DNA of 64,000 nucleotides from positions 22,825,489 through 22,889,488 of the forward strand of contig OY759224.1 of the NCBI GenBank assembly GCA_963662175.1. Reading direction: 5' to 3'. The stretch's first letter is position 1, and the number at the start of each line of letters is the position of its first letter. The notes under the pieces were generated by a model. The model searched no databases. It had not been told where the DNA came from and worked only from the letters and a program-made list of their open reading frames with translations. The position numbers and the translations under genes were made by a program. Source of the stretch: Aradus depressus (Eukaryota; Arthropoda; Insecta; Hemiptera; Aradidae). Of the stretch, positions 1 to 12,433 are shown piece after piece.

Positions 1-3000
1 TGTAGAGTTCTTATTTAAATAAGTGTACCCTATGTACCTTCCGTACTGAACACACTAGTAACTGATATTAAGGCTTAATAATTATTATGAGTGGCACTAT
101 GTTTCATTGTAGAGTTCTTATTTAAATAAGTGTACCCTATGTACCTTCCGAACTGAACACATTAGTAACTGATATTAAGGCTCAATAATTATTATGACTG
201 GCACTATGTTTCATTGTAGAGTTCTTATTGAAATAAGTGTACCCTATGTACCTTCCATACTGACCACACTAGTAACTGATATTAAGGCTCAATAATTATT
301 ATGACTGGCACTATGTTTCATTGTAGAGTTCTTATTCAAATAAGTGTACCCTATGTACCTTCCATACTGACCACACTAGTAACTGATATTAAGGCTCAAT
401 AATTATAATGACTGGCACTATGTTTCATTGTAGAGTTCTTATTCAAATAAGTGTACCCTATGTATCTCCGAACTGAACACACTAGTAACTGATATTAAGG
501 CTCAATAATTAGGTATTATGAGTGGCACATTGTTTCATTGTAGAGTTCTTATTTAAATAAGTGTACCCTATGTACCTTCCATACTGACCACACTAGTAAC
601 TGATATTAAGGCTCAATAATAATTATGACTGGCACTATGTTTCATTGTAGAGTTCTTATTCAAATAAGTGTACCCTATGTACCTTCCATACTGACCACAC
701 TAGTAACTGATATTAAGGCTCAATAATTATTATGACTGGCACTATGTTTCATTGTAGAGTTCTTATTCAAATAAGTGTACCCTATGTACCTTCCATACTG
801 ACCACACTAGTAACTGATATTAAGGCTCAATAATTATTATGACTGGCACTATGTTTCATTGTAGAGTTCTTATTCAAATAAGTGTACCCTATGTACCTTC
901 CATACTGACCACACTAGTAACTGATATTAAGGCTCAATAATTATTATGACTGGCACTATGTTTCATTGTAGAGTTCTTATTGAAATAATTGTACCCTATG
1001 TACCTTCCATACTGACCACACTAGTAACTGATATTAAGGCTCAATAATTATTATGACTGGCACTATGTTTCATTGTAGAGTTCTTATTGAAATAAGTGTA
1101 CCCTATGTACCTTCCATACTGACCACACTAGTAACTGATATTAAGGCTCAATAATTATTATGACTGGCACTATGTTTCATTGTAGAGTTCTTATTGAAAT
1201 AAGTGTACCCTATGTACCTTCCATACTGACCACACTAGTAACTGATATTAAGGCTCAATAATTATTATGACTGGCACTATGTTTCATTGTAGAGTTCTTA
1301 TTCAAATAAGTGTACCCTATGTACCTTCCATACTGACCACACTAGTAACTGATATTAAGGCTCAATAATTATTATGACTGGCACTATGTTTCATTGTAGA
1401 GTTCTTATTGAAATAAGTGTACCCTATGTACCTTCCATACTGACCACACTAGTAACTGATATTAAGGCTCAATAATTATTATGACTGGCACTATGTTTCA
1501 TTGTAGAGTTCTTATTGAAATAAGTGTACCCTATGTACCTTCCATACTGACCACACTAGTAACTGATATTAAGGCTCAATAATTATTATGACTGGCACTA
1601 TGTTTCATTGTAGAGTTCTTATTCAAATAAGTGTACCCTATGTACCTTCCATACTGACCACACTAGTAACTGATATTAAGGCTCAATAATTATAATGACT
1701 GGCACTATGTTTCATTGTAGAGTTCTTATTCAAATAAGTGTACCCTCTGTATCTCCGAACTGAACACACTAGTAACTGATATTAAGGCTCAATAATTAGG
1801 TATTATGAGTGGCACATTGTTTCATTGTAGAGTTCTTATTCAAATAAGTGTACCCTATGTACCTTCCGTACTGGCCACACTAGTAACTGATATTAAGGCT
1901 CAATAATTATAATGACTGGCACATTGTTTCATTGTAGAGTTCTTATTCAAATAAGTGTACCCTATGTACCTTCCGTACTGGCCACACTAGTAACTGATAT
2001 TAAGGCTGAATAATTAGGTATTATGAGTGGCACATTGTTTCATTGTAGAGTTCTTATTCAAATAAGTGTAGCCTATGTACCTTCCGTACTGGCCACACTA
2101 GTAACTGATATTAAGGCTCAATAATTATTATGAGTGCACTATGTTTCATTGTAGAGTTCTTATTCAAATAAGTGTACCCTATGTATCTCCGAACTGAACA
2201 CACTAGTAACTGATATTAAGGCTCAATAATTATAATGACTGGCACTATGTTTCATTGTACAGTTCTTATTTAAATAAGTGTACCCTATGTACCTCCCGAA
2301 CTGAACACACTAGTAACTGATATTAAGGCTCAATAATTATTATGAGTGGCACTATGTTTCATTGTAGAGTTCTTATTTAAATAAGTGTACCCTATGTACC
2401 TTCCGTACTGAACACACTAGTAACTGATATTAAAGCTTAATAATTATTATGAGTGGCACTATGTTTCATTGTAGAGTTCTTATTTAAATAAGTGTACCCT
2501 ATGTACCTTCCGTACTGAACACACTAGTAACTGATATTAAGGCTTAATAATTATTATGAGTGGCACTATGTTTCATTGTAGAGTTCTTATTTAAATAAGT
2601 GTACCCTATGTACCTTCCGAACTGAACACATTAGTAACTGATATTAAGGCTCAATAATTATTATGACTGGCACTATGTTTCATTGTAGAGTTCTTATTGA
2701 AATAAGTGTACCCTATGTACCTTCCATACTGACCACACTAGTAACTGATATTAAGGCTCAATAATTATTATGACTGGCACTATGTTTCATTGTAGAGTTC
2801 TTATTCAAATAAGTGTACCCTATGTACCTTCCATACTGACCACACTAGTAACTGATATTAAGGCTCAATAATTATAATGACTGGCACTATGTTTCATTGT
2901 AGAGTTCTTATTCAAATAAGTGTACCCTATGTATCTCCGAACTGAACACACTAGTAACTGATATTAAGGCTCAATAATTAGGTATTATGAGTGGCACATT

Positions 3001-6000
3001 GTTTCATTGTAGAGTTCTTATTCCAATAAGTGTACCCTATGTACCTTCCGTACTGGCCACACTAGTAACTGATATTAAGGCTCAATAATTATAATGACTG
3101 GCACATTGTTTCATTGTAGAGTTCTTATTCAAATAAGTGTACCCTATGTACCTTCCGTACTGGCCACACTAGTAACTGATATTAAGGCTCAATAATTAGG
3201 TATTATGAGTGGCACATTGTTTCATTGTAGAGTTCTTATTCAAATAAGTGTACCCTATGTACCTTCCGTACTGGCCACACTAGTAACTGATATTAAGGCT
3301 CAATAATTATTATGAGTGCACTATGTTTCATTGTAGAGTTCTTATTCAAATAAGTGTACCCTATGTATCTCCGAACTGAACACATTAGTAACTGATATTA
3401 AGGCTCAATAATTATAATGACTGGCACTATGTTTCATTGTAGAGTTCTTATTTAAATAAGTGTACCCTATGTACCTTCCGAACTAAACACACTAGTAACT
3501 GATATTAAGGCTTAATAATTATTATGAGTGGCACTATGTTTCATTGTAGAGTTCTTATTTAAATAAGTGTACCCTATGTACCTTCCGAACTAAACACACT
3601 AGTAACTGATATTAAGGCTTAATAATTATTATGAGTGGCACTATGTTTCATTGTAAAGTTCTTATTTAAATAAGTGTACCCTATGTACCTTCCGAACTGA
3701 ACACACAAGTAACTGATATTAAGGCTCAATAATTATCATGAGTGGCACTATGTTCATTGTAGAGTTCTTATTTAAATAAGTGTACCCTATGTACCTTCCA
3801 TACTGACCACACTAGTAACTGATATTAAGGCTCAATAATAATTATGACTGGCACTATGTTTCATTGTAGAGTTCTTATTCAAATAAGTGTACCCTATGTA
3901 CCTTCCATACTGACCACACTAGTAACTGATATTAAGGCTCAATAATTATTATGACTGGCACTATGTTTCATTGTAGAGTTCTTATTCAAATAAGTGTACC
4001 CTATGTACCTTCCATACTGACCACACTAGTAACTGATATTAAGGCTCAATAATTATTATGACTGGCACTATGTTTCATTGTAGAGTTCTTATTCAAATAA
4101 GTGTACCCTATGTACCTTCCATACTGACCACACTAGTAACTGATATTAAGGCTCAATAATTATTATGACTGGCACTATGTTTCATTGTAGAGTTCTTATT
4201 GAAATAATTGTACCCTATGTACCTTCCATACTGACCACACTAGTAACTGATATTAAGGCTCAATAATTATTATGACTGGCACTATGTTTCATTGTAGAGT
4301 TCTTATTGAAATAAGTGTACCCTATGTACCTTCCATACTGACCACACTAGTAACTGATATTAAGGCTCAATAATTATTATGACTGGCACTATGTTTCATT
4401 GTAGAGTTCTTATTGAAATAAGTGTACCCTATGTACCTTCCATACTGACCACACTAGTAACTGATATTAAGGCTCAATAATTATTATGACTGGCACTATG
4501 TTTCATTGTAGAGTTCTTATTGAAATAAGTGTACCCTATGTACCTTCCATACTGACCACACTAGTAACTGATATTAAGGCTCAATAATTATTATGACTGG
4601 CACTATGTTTCATTGTAGAGTTCTTATTGAAATAAGTGTACCCTATGTACCTTCCATACTGACCACACTAGTAACTGATATTAAGGCTCAATAATTATTA
4701 TGACTGGCACTATGTTTCATTGTAGAGTTCTTATTGAAATAAGTGTACCCTATGTACCTTCCATACTGACCACACTAGTAACTGATATTAAGGCTCAATA
4801 ATTATTATGACTGGCACTATGTTTCATTGTAGAGTTCTTATTCAAATAAGTGTACCCTATGTACCTTCCATACTGACCACACTAGTAACTGATATTAAGG
4901 CTCAATAATTATAATGACTGGCACTATGTTTCATTGTAGAGTTCTTATTCAAATAAGTGTACCCTCTGTATCTCCGAACTGAACACACTAGTAACTGATA
5001 TTAAGGCTCAATAATTAGGTATTATGAGTGGCACATTGTTTCATTGTAGAGTTCTTATTCAAATAAGTGTACCCTATGTACCTTCCGTACTGGCCACACT
5101 AGTAACTGATATTAAGGCTCAATAATTATAATGACTGGCACATTGTTTCATTGTAGAGTTCTTATTCAAATAAGTGTACCCTATGTACCTTCCGTACTGG
5201 CCACACTAGTAACTGATATTAAGGCTGAATAATTAGGTATTATGAGTGGCACATTGTTTCATTGTAGAGTTCTTATTCAAATAAGTGTACCCTATGTACC
5301 TTCCGTACTGGCCACACTAGTAACTGATATTAAGGCTCAATAATTATTATGAGTGCACTATGTTTCATTGTAGAGTTCTTATTCAAATAAGTGTACCCTA
5401 TGTATCTCCGTACTGAACACACTAGTAACTGATATTAAGGCTCAATAATTATAATGACTGGCACTATGTTTCATTGTACAGTTCTTATTTAAATAAGTGT
5501 ACCCTATGTACCTCCCGAACTGAACACACTAGTAACTGATATTAAGGCTCAATAATTATTATGAGTGGCACTATGTTTCATTGTAGAGTTCTTATTTAAA
5601 TAAGTGTACCCTATGTACCTTCCGTACTGAACACACTAGTAACTGATATTAAAGCTTAATAATTATTATGAGTGGCACTATGTTTCATTGTAGAGTTCTT
5701 ATTTAAATAAGTGTACCCTATGTACCTTCCGTACTGAACACACTAGTAACTGATATTAAGGCTTAATAATTATTATGAGTGGCACTATGTTTCATTGTAG
5801 AGTTCTTATTTAAATAAGTGTACCCTATGTACCTTCCGAACTGAACACATTAGTAACTGATATTAAGGCTCAATAATTATTATGACTGGCACTATGTTTC
5901 ATTGTAGAGTTCTTATTGAAATAAGTGTACCCTATGTACCTTCCATACTGACCACACTAGTAACTGATATTAAGGCTCAATAATTATTATGACTGGCACT

Positions 6001-7244
6001 ATGTTTCATTGTAGAGTTCTTATTCAAATAAGTGTACCCTATGTACCTTCCATACTGACCACACTAGTAACTGATATTAAGGCTCAATAATTATAATGAC
6101 TGGCACTATGTTTCATTGTAGAGTTCTTATTCAAATAAGTGTACCCTATGTATCTCCGAACTGAACACACTAGTAACTGATATTAAGGCTCAATAATTAG
6201 GTATTATGAGTGGCACATTGTTTCATTGTAGAGTTCTTATTCCAATAAGTGTACCCTATGTACCTTCCGTACTGGCCACACTAGTAACTGATATTAAGGC
6301 TCAATAATTATAATGACTGGCACATTGTTTCATTGTAGAGTTCTTATTCAAATAAGTGTACCCTATGTACCTTCCGTACTGGCCACACTAGTAACTGATA
6401 TTAAGGCTCAATAATTAGGTATTATGAGTGGCACATTGTTTCATTGTAGAGTTCTTATTCAAATAAGTGTACCCTATGTACCTTCCGTACTGGCCACACT
6501 AGTAACTGATATTAAGGCTCAATAATTATTATGAGTGCACTATGTTTCATTGTAGAGTTCTTATTCAAATAAGTGTACCCTATGTATCTCCGAACTGAAC
6601 ACATTAGTAACTGATATTAAGGCTCAATAATTATAATGACTGGCACTATGTTTCATTGTAGAGTTCTTATTTAAATAAGTGTACCCTATGTACCTTCCGA
6701 ACTGAACACACTAGTAACTGATATTAAGGCTCAATAATTATTATGAGTGGCACTATGTTTCATTGTAGAGATCTTATTTAAATAAGTGTACCCTATGTAC
6801 CTTCCGTACTGAACACACTAGTAACTGATATTAAGGCTTAATAATTATTATGAGTGGCACTATGTTTCATTGTAGAGTTCTTATTTAAATAAGTGTACCC
6901 TATGTACCTTCCGAACTGAACACACTAGTAACTGATATTAAGGCTCAATAATTATTATGAGTGGCACTATGTTTCATTGTAGAGTTCTTATTTAAATAAG
7001 TGTACCCTATGTACCTTCCGTACTGAACACACTAGTAACTGATATTAAGGCTCAATAATTATTATGACTGGTACTATGTTTCATTGTAGAGTTCTTATTC
7101 AAATAAGTGTACCTTATGTATCTCCGAACTGAACACACTAGTAACTGATATTAAGGCTCAATAATTATTATGAGTGGCACTTTGTTATTATAATAAGTGT
7201 ACTCTATGTACCTTCCGAACTGAACACACTAGTATTTGATATTT
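1..7244. repeat. Satellite sat1, array A, 107-bp unit (about 67 copies)
   Basis: Head-to-tail tandem repeat with a 107-bp period, read directly from successive copies of the tgtagagttctta start (1, 108 and so on). Units fall into subtypes by the centre of the first block (ttatttaaataag, ttattcaaataag, ttattgaaataag) and by ccgtactgaac, ccatactgacc or ccgtactggcc further on. The T-type unit holds the perfect 14-bp palindrome CTTATTTAAATAAG. The array already runs at base 1, so its left edge lies outside the window. The last unit (from about 7170) is decayed. No reading frame stays open, and no function is claimed. Confidence 0.97.
541..6700. repeat. Higher-order repeat inside sat1: two copies of a 3219-bp block
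   Basis: The order of sat1 subtypes in about 541-3480 recurs in about 3760-6699 at a constant offset of 3219 bp (about 30 monomers). Marker variants check the offset: the aataataattatgac junction (611 and 3830), accctctgtatctcc (1741 and 4960) and the ttagtaactg variant (2618 and 5837). Only scattered differences are visible, for example gtagcctatg against gtaccctatg. A second shift of 2469 bp relates 1-540 to 2470-3009. This is recent block duplication within the array. Confidence 0.85.
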
Positions 7245-7357
7245 GAAGTTATGTAGTCGGTCTAACATTTTATGTCGATACATTCATTACAAAGGCAGTT
7301 ACTGAACTTACCCAGCTATACGAAGTATAGGGGAAGTTATGTAGTCGCTCTAACAAC
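7245..7357. repeat. Satellite sat2, single copy (about 1.2 units of 88 bp)
   Basis: This stretch matches the 88-bp unit tandemly repeated at 14458-16257, including gaagttatgtagtcgg, the tcgatacattcatta block and agctatacgaagtatagg. Here there is just over one unit, immediately right of sat1 and left of exon 1a. Module 2 has the same order (sat1, sat2, exon 1b) with about 20 units. Confidence 0.85.
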
Positions 7358-7435
7358 AATTTATTCATTTGTATTTAATATATCACAAGTATTTAAAATA
7401 AATGTTACTAAGACATTTTTGTATGAACATTTCAG

Positions 7436-7471
7436 GAGTTTCTCAACTGTTATTTTGAGACGGCTCATTAT
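7436..7471 (+). CDS. Micro-exon 1a (module 1) of a modular small-exon gene
   Basis: A 36-nt exon between ...gaacatttcag and gtaagtata. Only frame 0 is open both here and in its paralogue at 16808-16843; the other two frames meet stops in one or both copies. It encodes 12 residues, EFLNCYFETAHY, and enters and leaves in phase 0. Its paralogue keeps length, phase and both splice signals but reads EFLLCCLNKANL, so 5 of 12 residues agree. By hand count 24 of 36 exon bases match, against 57 of 60 bases in the intron just upstream. That pattern supports a real exon under diversifying change. I recognise no domain. The gene must start left of the window, or beyond the satellite, because no initiator or signal peptide lies nearby. 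Confidence 0.62.
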
Positions 7472-8394
7472 GTAAGTATACTGTTTTTCAAACTGAATTT
7501 TGTATACACATGGGGCGTTTCATAATATCCTCATCCCACTTTTTTTGTTTTTAGAATTTCAAAGTGGGTTTTTGATTTTTGTTCTTCTTCAGGTTTAGTT
7601 TTGTTTTTCGCTATGTAATATATTTTCGTATGAAGTCAACAAAGAAAAATATATAACTCAAAACAATTATTTATTACGTTTACTTCGAATCAGACTACAT
7701 CATTTTCACTTTTATGAAGGGAAAAATGTCGGCAGGGGGTCACCGGCAATGTATTTTCCCAGTACGAATAATTCAACTAGATTTTCGCTCTCTCGCCAAA
7801 ACCACTTGAACTAAAAATCAGCAGTGGGACTTAAATTGAGCTTTCTGAATCTTCAAACGTACTGTAGAAGAGTTCGGAAGCCCAAAGGCACCCTCCATTT
7901 TTCGCATGTTGCTTTAACAGGTTTTTTTGACAAAATAATGGTCAGTTATAACACAATACAATTACTTCAACTTTCCTCCACTCATTTACTGGGAAACATG
8001 AGTGAAATTATAGTAATGTTAACATCACTTCGTTAATAAATAAATCAGTAATGAAGGTTATTTCTGTTTTCATCCATAACAACACTATTTTCTGACTGAC
8101 GAGCACTACTAGCACCTGGACGGTGAATAATATATGAAATAAAGTAGCTACTCTATCGAATAGAGTGTGCAAAAATTCTCATTATCAAAAAAAGAGAACC
8201 AGAATTTAAAAACAAAATAGAGACCTCACCTGCAGGTGCCTCTGGGAACTGGAAGGTTATCATAAAGATTCAGTAAATATCATCTATTACTATTATTATT
8301 ATTTAACATACAATAAACATTTTTGTTGAACAGTGTAATTATGAATATGTATAATGTAAAAATATTTAATTATATATATTTTTCTCAATCGTAG
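7472..8394 (+). other. Intron between exons 1a and 3a; old interspersed repeat only
   Basis: No coding exon is seen. Bases about 7690-7800 (gggtcaccggcaatgtatttt and onwards) belong to the same interspersed family seen near 17090, 29010 and 46990. Bases 8040-8394 align closely with 18360-18421 plus 19512-19800 in module 2. The site actactag at 8105-8112 is the empty counterpart of the hAT-like insertion at 18422-19511. Confidence 0.7.
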
Positions 8395-8503
8395 AGAAAA
8401 AAGGCACATCAAGTTGCTTGGCATTTATGGATGGCAAACATTTCTATAGTGAAACAAATTAGCATGGCTAAGGTGAAAGAAGTCGAGGAGACCTGCTTGC
8501 ATC
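8395..8503 (+). CDS. Micro-exon 3a (module 1), 109 nt, phase 0 to 1
   Basis: The acceptor is tttttctcaatcgtag and the donor is gtaggtata. Frame 0 is open for 36 codons and leaves one base (phase 1). The peptide contains AWHLW, KQISMAKVKEVEETC and one Cys. Its paralogue 19801-19909 has the same length, acceptor and phase and keeps W-x-x-W, K-(Q/R)-ISM-x-K-x-K-x-V and the Cys, but 60 of 109 bases match by hand count. The 60 bases of intron before it match at 56. The donor is chosen at 8504 rather than 8508 because that keeps 109 nt and the frame. No known domain is recognised. The Lys-rich, single-Cys composition would suit a small secreted protein, which is inference. Confidence 0.65.
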
Positions 8504-8719
8504 GTAGGTATATTTGTAGAAATATATACTTGAAAGATTTTTTTTAAAATATTTCTATATCTCAACATTTTTCTTTGCAATCTATTTACAATGTACATAA
8601 TAAACAAATATAATATCTATTTACAAGAATAAGTGTCTATGTTATGTGATGGGAGAAGTCAGCCAGCGCTAGATAGGATCCCTAGAATGTAATTAAATGC
8701 TAAAATTTCACATAGATCT

Positions 8720-9070
8720 CGAGGCCACCTCCTATTCAGACGCCGAGAAGGATTGTCAGGATGGAATTGAGAGAATAGGACTTGTGCAAATGGGTTAGGT
8801 TGGGATGAAAGTTAATTGTCATTGAAAGGATTGGGATTGGATTAGATTCTAGACGGTTGAGATATTTAGGTCTATATGGAATACTTTTTTGGTGACATAA
8901 AAAGGAGCATTTACAATTCAACGGAAAGCTCGGATGCTGTTTATATTGGATTGTTTGGCTGAACCCCATAATTCGAGGCCGTATGACCATATTGGGTGTA
9001 TTATAGTCTCGTAAATTATAAGTTTGATGGCAGTAGAAAGATTGATTTTGTTCCAAGCAGCGTATGTAGA
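8720..9070 (-). pseudogene. Relic of jockey-type retrotransposon RT C-terminus (module 1 copy)
   Basis: The complement of about 9030-8860 reads IIYETIIHPIWSYGLELWG, then KQSNINSIRAF, a stop, and IVNAPFYVT. This is the conserved stretch after the RT catalytic core in jockey-like non-LTR elements. Downstream the frame breaks further. Stops inside the conserved block show a dead copy. The same relic, with that first stop absent, lies in the homologous intron of module 2 (20119-20730), so it predates the module duplication. Confidence 0.7.
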
Positions 9071-9321
9071 AGTCCCTAAAGTCGATTCAACTCACGTCGT
9101 GTGTGTGGGTTCCACATCAGTCGCCATAGTAGAACCCGAGATAACGTACCTAGTTGGAGGAACTTATTAAAATATTATTGATGGTGATTGGAGGGCAGGT
9201 TTGATAGCGAAGTCTGCATGTAACCTGTACACATTTCTCTTCATTTAAATTTAAATATTTTAAATCATGTTACTTATCACTAAGAAATTTTAATAATAGC
9301 ACATATTTATTTTTTTATTAG

Positions 9322-9393
9322 AACAAAGTAAGGATGGCGATCGTCCTAAACTCGTTCGGACGGTGATGTGCATAGCAACAGGATTTTCTAATG
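9322..9393 (+). CDS. Micro-exon 4a (module 1), 72 nt, phase 1 to 1
   Basis: The acceptor is ...tttttttattag and the donor gtaagaatttat. Joined to the phase-1 end of exon 3a, the frame is open throughout and again leaves one base. The peptide includes SKDGDRPKLVRTVMCIATG with a single Cys. Its paralogue at 21476-21556 is 81 nt, nine longer, so in frame, and shares only V-x-C-I-x-T clearly. By contrast 57 of the first 60 intron bases after the donor are identical. It is also probably related to exon 5a (see 10113). No domain is recognised. Confidence 0.62.
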
Positions 9394-9444
9394 GTAAGAA
9401 TTTATATGAAGAAAATAATTATTAAATGAAAGTTCATGTCATCT

Positions 9445-9649
9445 ACTAGCTGTGGTTGTTGAAGTTCTGGCAAATCACTGTTTTAGTGAGTCAGATGAGT
9501 TCTTTAGTAGGAGTGTCTGCTTTCCATGTAAGCATCTTTGTCGCATTTGTTCTGAATTAACAAGAACATATATAATTGGAGACTGGTAAAGATTTAAAGA
9601 TGCCATATCTGAGTGACTCTCCCGAGCAACGCCACCCACCACAGCTAGT
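9445..9649. mobile_element. Small inverted-repeat element holding one sat3 unit
   Basis: It is bounded by the perfect 12-bp inverted repeat ACTAGCTGTGGT (9445) and ACCACAGCTAGT (ending 9649). Bases about 9472-9583 are one diverged copy of the 108-bp sat3 unit that forms the 60-copy array at 21636-28083. The inner right side (ctcccgagcaacgcca) resembles the hairpin-plus-CTAGT end of the Helitron-like repeats at 56600-56982 and 60000-60471. The left end aactagctgtggttgttga pattern is also present at the start of the big array (21609). No clear target duplication was seen. Confidence 0.65.
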
Positions 9650-9804
9650 AATTTATACATAATGTTACTCTATCTCTAAAGTATTTTGAAAGTTGAACAA
9701 AATTGATATAATATGAGCCTTTATTCGGCCAGCGATTTTGGGGCGAAAAGGTTTGGGTTTTGGGCAATTTTGGGGCTGATGTAGTGAGAAGTGATTATTT
9801 CATA

Positions 9805-10021
9805 TGTAAAATAAAATATAGTGTGACCTCACAGATTTTATTGATATTTGCTACCCGGCTTTCGAGGTTGCCCTCATCATCAGGCAGTATGATTAAACAT
9901 TTTAATTATGTTATTTTCAAATTTATTTTATCATACTGCCTGATGATGATGGGAAACCTCGAAAGCCGGCAAGCTATTATCAATAAAATCTATGAGAGGT
10001 CAGACTATATTTTATTTTACA
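9805..10021. mobile_element. Foldback element, 217 bp, near-complete palindrome
   Basis: Two arms of roughly 90 bp are inverted copies: TGTAAAATAAAATATAGT at the left and its complement at the right end. Inside these lie the mirrored ccggctttcgaggtt / aacctcgaaagccgg and catcatcaggcagtatga / tcatactgcctgatgatg. A short AT loop separates them. No coding capacity. A related foldback with a longer loop sits at 17511-17975 at a different intron position, so the two insertions are independent. Confidence 0.85.
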
Positions 10022-10112
10022 ACCTGTGTAGTAGGCGATATGACCTTGTAGCCGCTATTCTCACATATATTACTATAGACGTTTTTTATTAACACTTAAT
10101 TTTTATTTTTAG

Positions 10113-10205
10113 TGAATACAGACCTGGAGGAGACAATAAAAAAGAGTATCGAGAAGGATATAGAAGATGCAACTGATTGTGCTCTAGAAGATAATATCTC
10201 TATAG
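10113..10205 (+). CDS. Micro-exon 5a (module 1), 93 nt, phase 1 to 1
   Basis: The acceptor is taatttttatttttag and the donor gtaataatttat. In the frame set by exon 4a it is open over its whole length, starting with a Val codon across the junction and leaving one base. The peptide contains TDLEETIKKSIEKDIEDATD followed at once by a single Cys, and is strongly acidic. Its donor context (gtaataatttatatt) resembles that of exons 4a and 4b (gtaagaatttatatg). Phase class and the DLE start match exon 4b, which suggests exon 5a is an old copy of exon 4. No module 2 counterpart was found after the sat3 array. Confidence 0.6.
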
Positions 10206-10894
10206 GTAATAATTTATATTCAATATTATTAATATATTATATGGAATAGTATATATATAATATAGTATATATATATACTATTTATTTATATATATATAAT
10301 ATAGTATATATTATAGTATTAAAAATATGCAGTATATTATATACTGCTGCATGCAGTGATTTGTACGGAGAAAATTGATGAATTACTTATATTGTACTAA
10401 TTATTTTAAGTTTTGCTAAAAAATGCCTGTGTAAGGTTGTTTTGAAGCCCTGTAGCCCAGTAGCCAGGTACATCTTATCTCGAAAAAAGTCGGGTATTAG
10501 ATTTTTTTTCCTACTTATATATATTGAGCCCAGTTTTCCTATTTGTTTTCCAAGTTTTCCAATTCGAAAGACTTCAGCCAAAAATCTGTGACCTAAACAC
10601 GAAGAAATTTTTGTACTTTTTTTTTGTTTTTTTTTTTAAGTATCCCTGCACGAGTTGGCTTTAGAGCTTTGATAGTTTCATCAATCTTGACATCTAAAAA
10701 CAATTTTTACTATTACTTTTTTCGTATAAACCCAATGATAAACGCACTGCAGCGTCAGGAAAATGGTACAGTTTTTCAAACTTCGCGTAAAAAACACAAA
10801 ATTCAGTTTTCTGGCATAATTACTCATATATCTAGCAATATTTGAGTGATACGTCATATTATGTATATCACAATATAGTAAACATATATATATA

Positions 10895-11877
10895 TATATA
10901 TATACTGTAACGATACTTTTACTCGCTTACATTTACTTTAATATTATTTTGAAGTCCCTATTTCGCGAGCCATTTATATAATGGTCCTTACCTTATATTT
11001 TATATAATACCATACTATAATTAAAAGTGGTACTAAATTACTATAAAAGATAAGACGTACATTTTTATTTGATTACTTAGATTGATTTATGTTTTATTAA
11101 TAAAATTATTTTTTTTTTTAAAAGGTTTAGTCACATTTTTTTTACAAACATAAATTACCCCAATTATAACCGGTCTTGATGCTTGAGATTTGATGAGGGT
11201 GGTGTCTTCATATTTTTTGTAGTGATGTGATGGAATGACTCCTCTTAAGTACAGAATCGTGCTCCTCTCATATTTTTCTCTTAGTTGGTGGTTGCAAAAT
11301 TATGATCTCTGGATAGTCTGCTCCTGTATGCCTCTATTTCTTGATTCTCATGGTGGTAAGTAACACCAGCTGGCTCCGGCTAAGTGTCCATCATACAACA
11401 GTACTCACTGCACTACACATATTTCTTAAGATCTTATTAGAGATCTCCGCGCACTCACTACTCTGAACCACGATCTCCTGAACACGCCTGATAAACGACT
11501 CCCTGCCTCTCGAGGGGACAGACGACTTATCCAGTTTTTAATTGCGCTATGCCCATTGGCCACAATTTTTACAGCCTTCAAACTACTAAACAACCGTTTT
11601 TTTTTAATATTCATAACAATTACATATTTCCGTATACAATTCTAGTTGCTTACATTTATTGTTAACACACTATTACCTTATTATTTAATTTTATTACATT
11701 ATTGAAATAAATGAATTGATATATTTTTGTACTATATCGACCCTGGTACATTATCGATATGATAACCTCCAGTAACCTTCCTTAGGTCTCATACAATGAT
11801 TGAAACTCTAGTACATTATTTTTCATTTATTAAATATTAATGTAATGAACAATATGGGTCATTACAATATATGTATA
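10895..11877. mobile_element. Possible non-autonomous DNA element with imperfect terminal repeats
   Basis: The ends tatatactgtaacgatac (left) and, on the complement, tatatattgtaatgaccc (right) are similar inverted repeats. Both are embedded in TA-rich flanks that could be target duplications. Inside, 11340-11580 is less AT-rich than its surroundings. No transposase frame is visible. The TA-rich ends could also match by chance, so the call is weak. Confidence 0.25.
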
Positions 11878-12129
11878 ATATTATTATATATACGTATTAG
11901 GAATAATATTTGCATTGATAATAAATAACTACCTACCTATTTATTATCATTGATATCAGACGTTCTATATATTAGAAATAGTTTTTATAATTACGAATGA
12001 AAACTAAACTGAATAATTAAAAGAGGAAATAAATAAAAATGAATTGATAACAAAATATATTTAAACAAAAAAAATTGATACCCTTTTGTTAAAAGTAAGA
12101 AAAGACAATAGCTGACTGGAGAAGACATT

Positions 12130-12345
12130 GTTGATAGAGACATGGCGTTGTTTTGATGAGGTAGTGCTTGCTTACTGAACTCAAGGTCGCAGGTTAAAAC
12201 CCGGCCGAGACCCTTAGTTTATTTTACCTGGGAGGTAAAATAATCTTAAGCACGCCGTCCTTCGGATGGGACGTTAAGCGATGGTCCCGAGCCTGTACAA
12301 CGTCTGGTACTCTTCCCTAAATGACCCCTTCCCTAAATGAATAAA
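12130..12345 (+). mobile_element. tRNA-derived SINE
   Basis: The head is tRNA-like (tagtgcttgcttactgaactc, then ggttaaaaccc in the B-box place). The body is cacgccgtccttcggatggg then acgttaagcgatggtcccga, which also occurs at 28225-28312 (head-truncated) and 58505-58690. A related head without this body lies at 60868-60935. These four sites define an interspersed tRNA-headed family. The pol III boxes here are degenerate, so this copy is probably inactive. Confidence 0.75.
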
Positions 12346-12433
12346 ACTATTAAGTAAATACATTCATTGCCATAAAGGTGTAATAAAAAGTTTATCAACT
12401 TATATATATAATTGATGAATTTGTTATTCTCAG

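Larger units (their letters stand above)
10206..12433 (+). other. Intron between exons 5a and 6a
   Basis: AT-rich throughout, with TA microsatellites near 10250-10320 and 10885-10904. It contains a possible DNA element (10895-11877), a SINE (12130-12345) and an imperfect inverted repeat ttgataataaata / tatttattatca near 11917-11957. I see no further exon with a matching phase and good splice signals. Confidence 0.6.

Noticed and set aside
7824..8036. A 70-codon frame conserved in part at 18189-18404
   Set aside because: The shared block reflects the intron duplication. The two translations shift relative to each other and have no splice signals in the phase chain.
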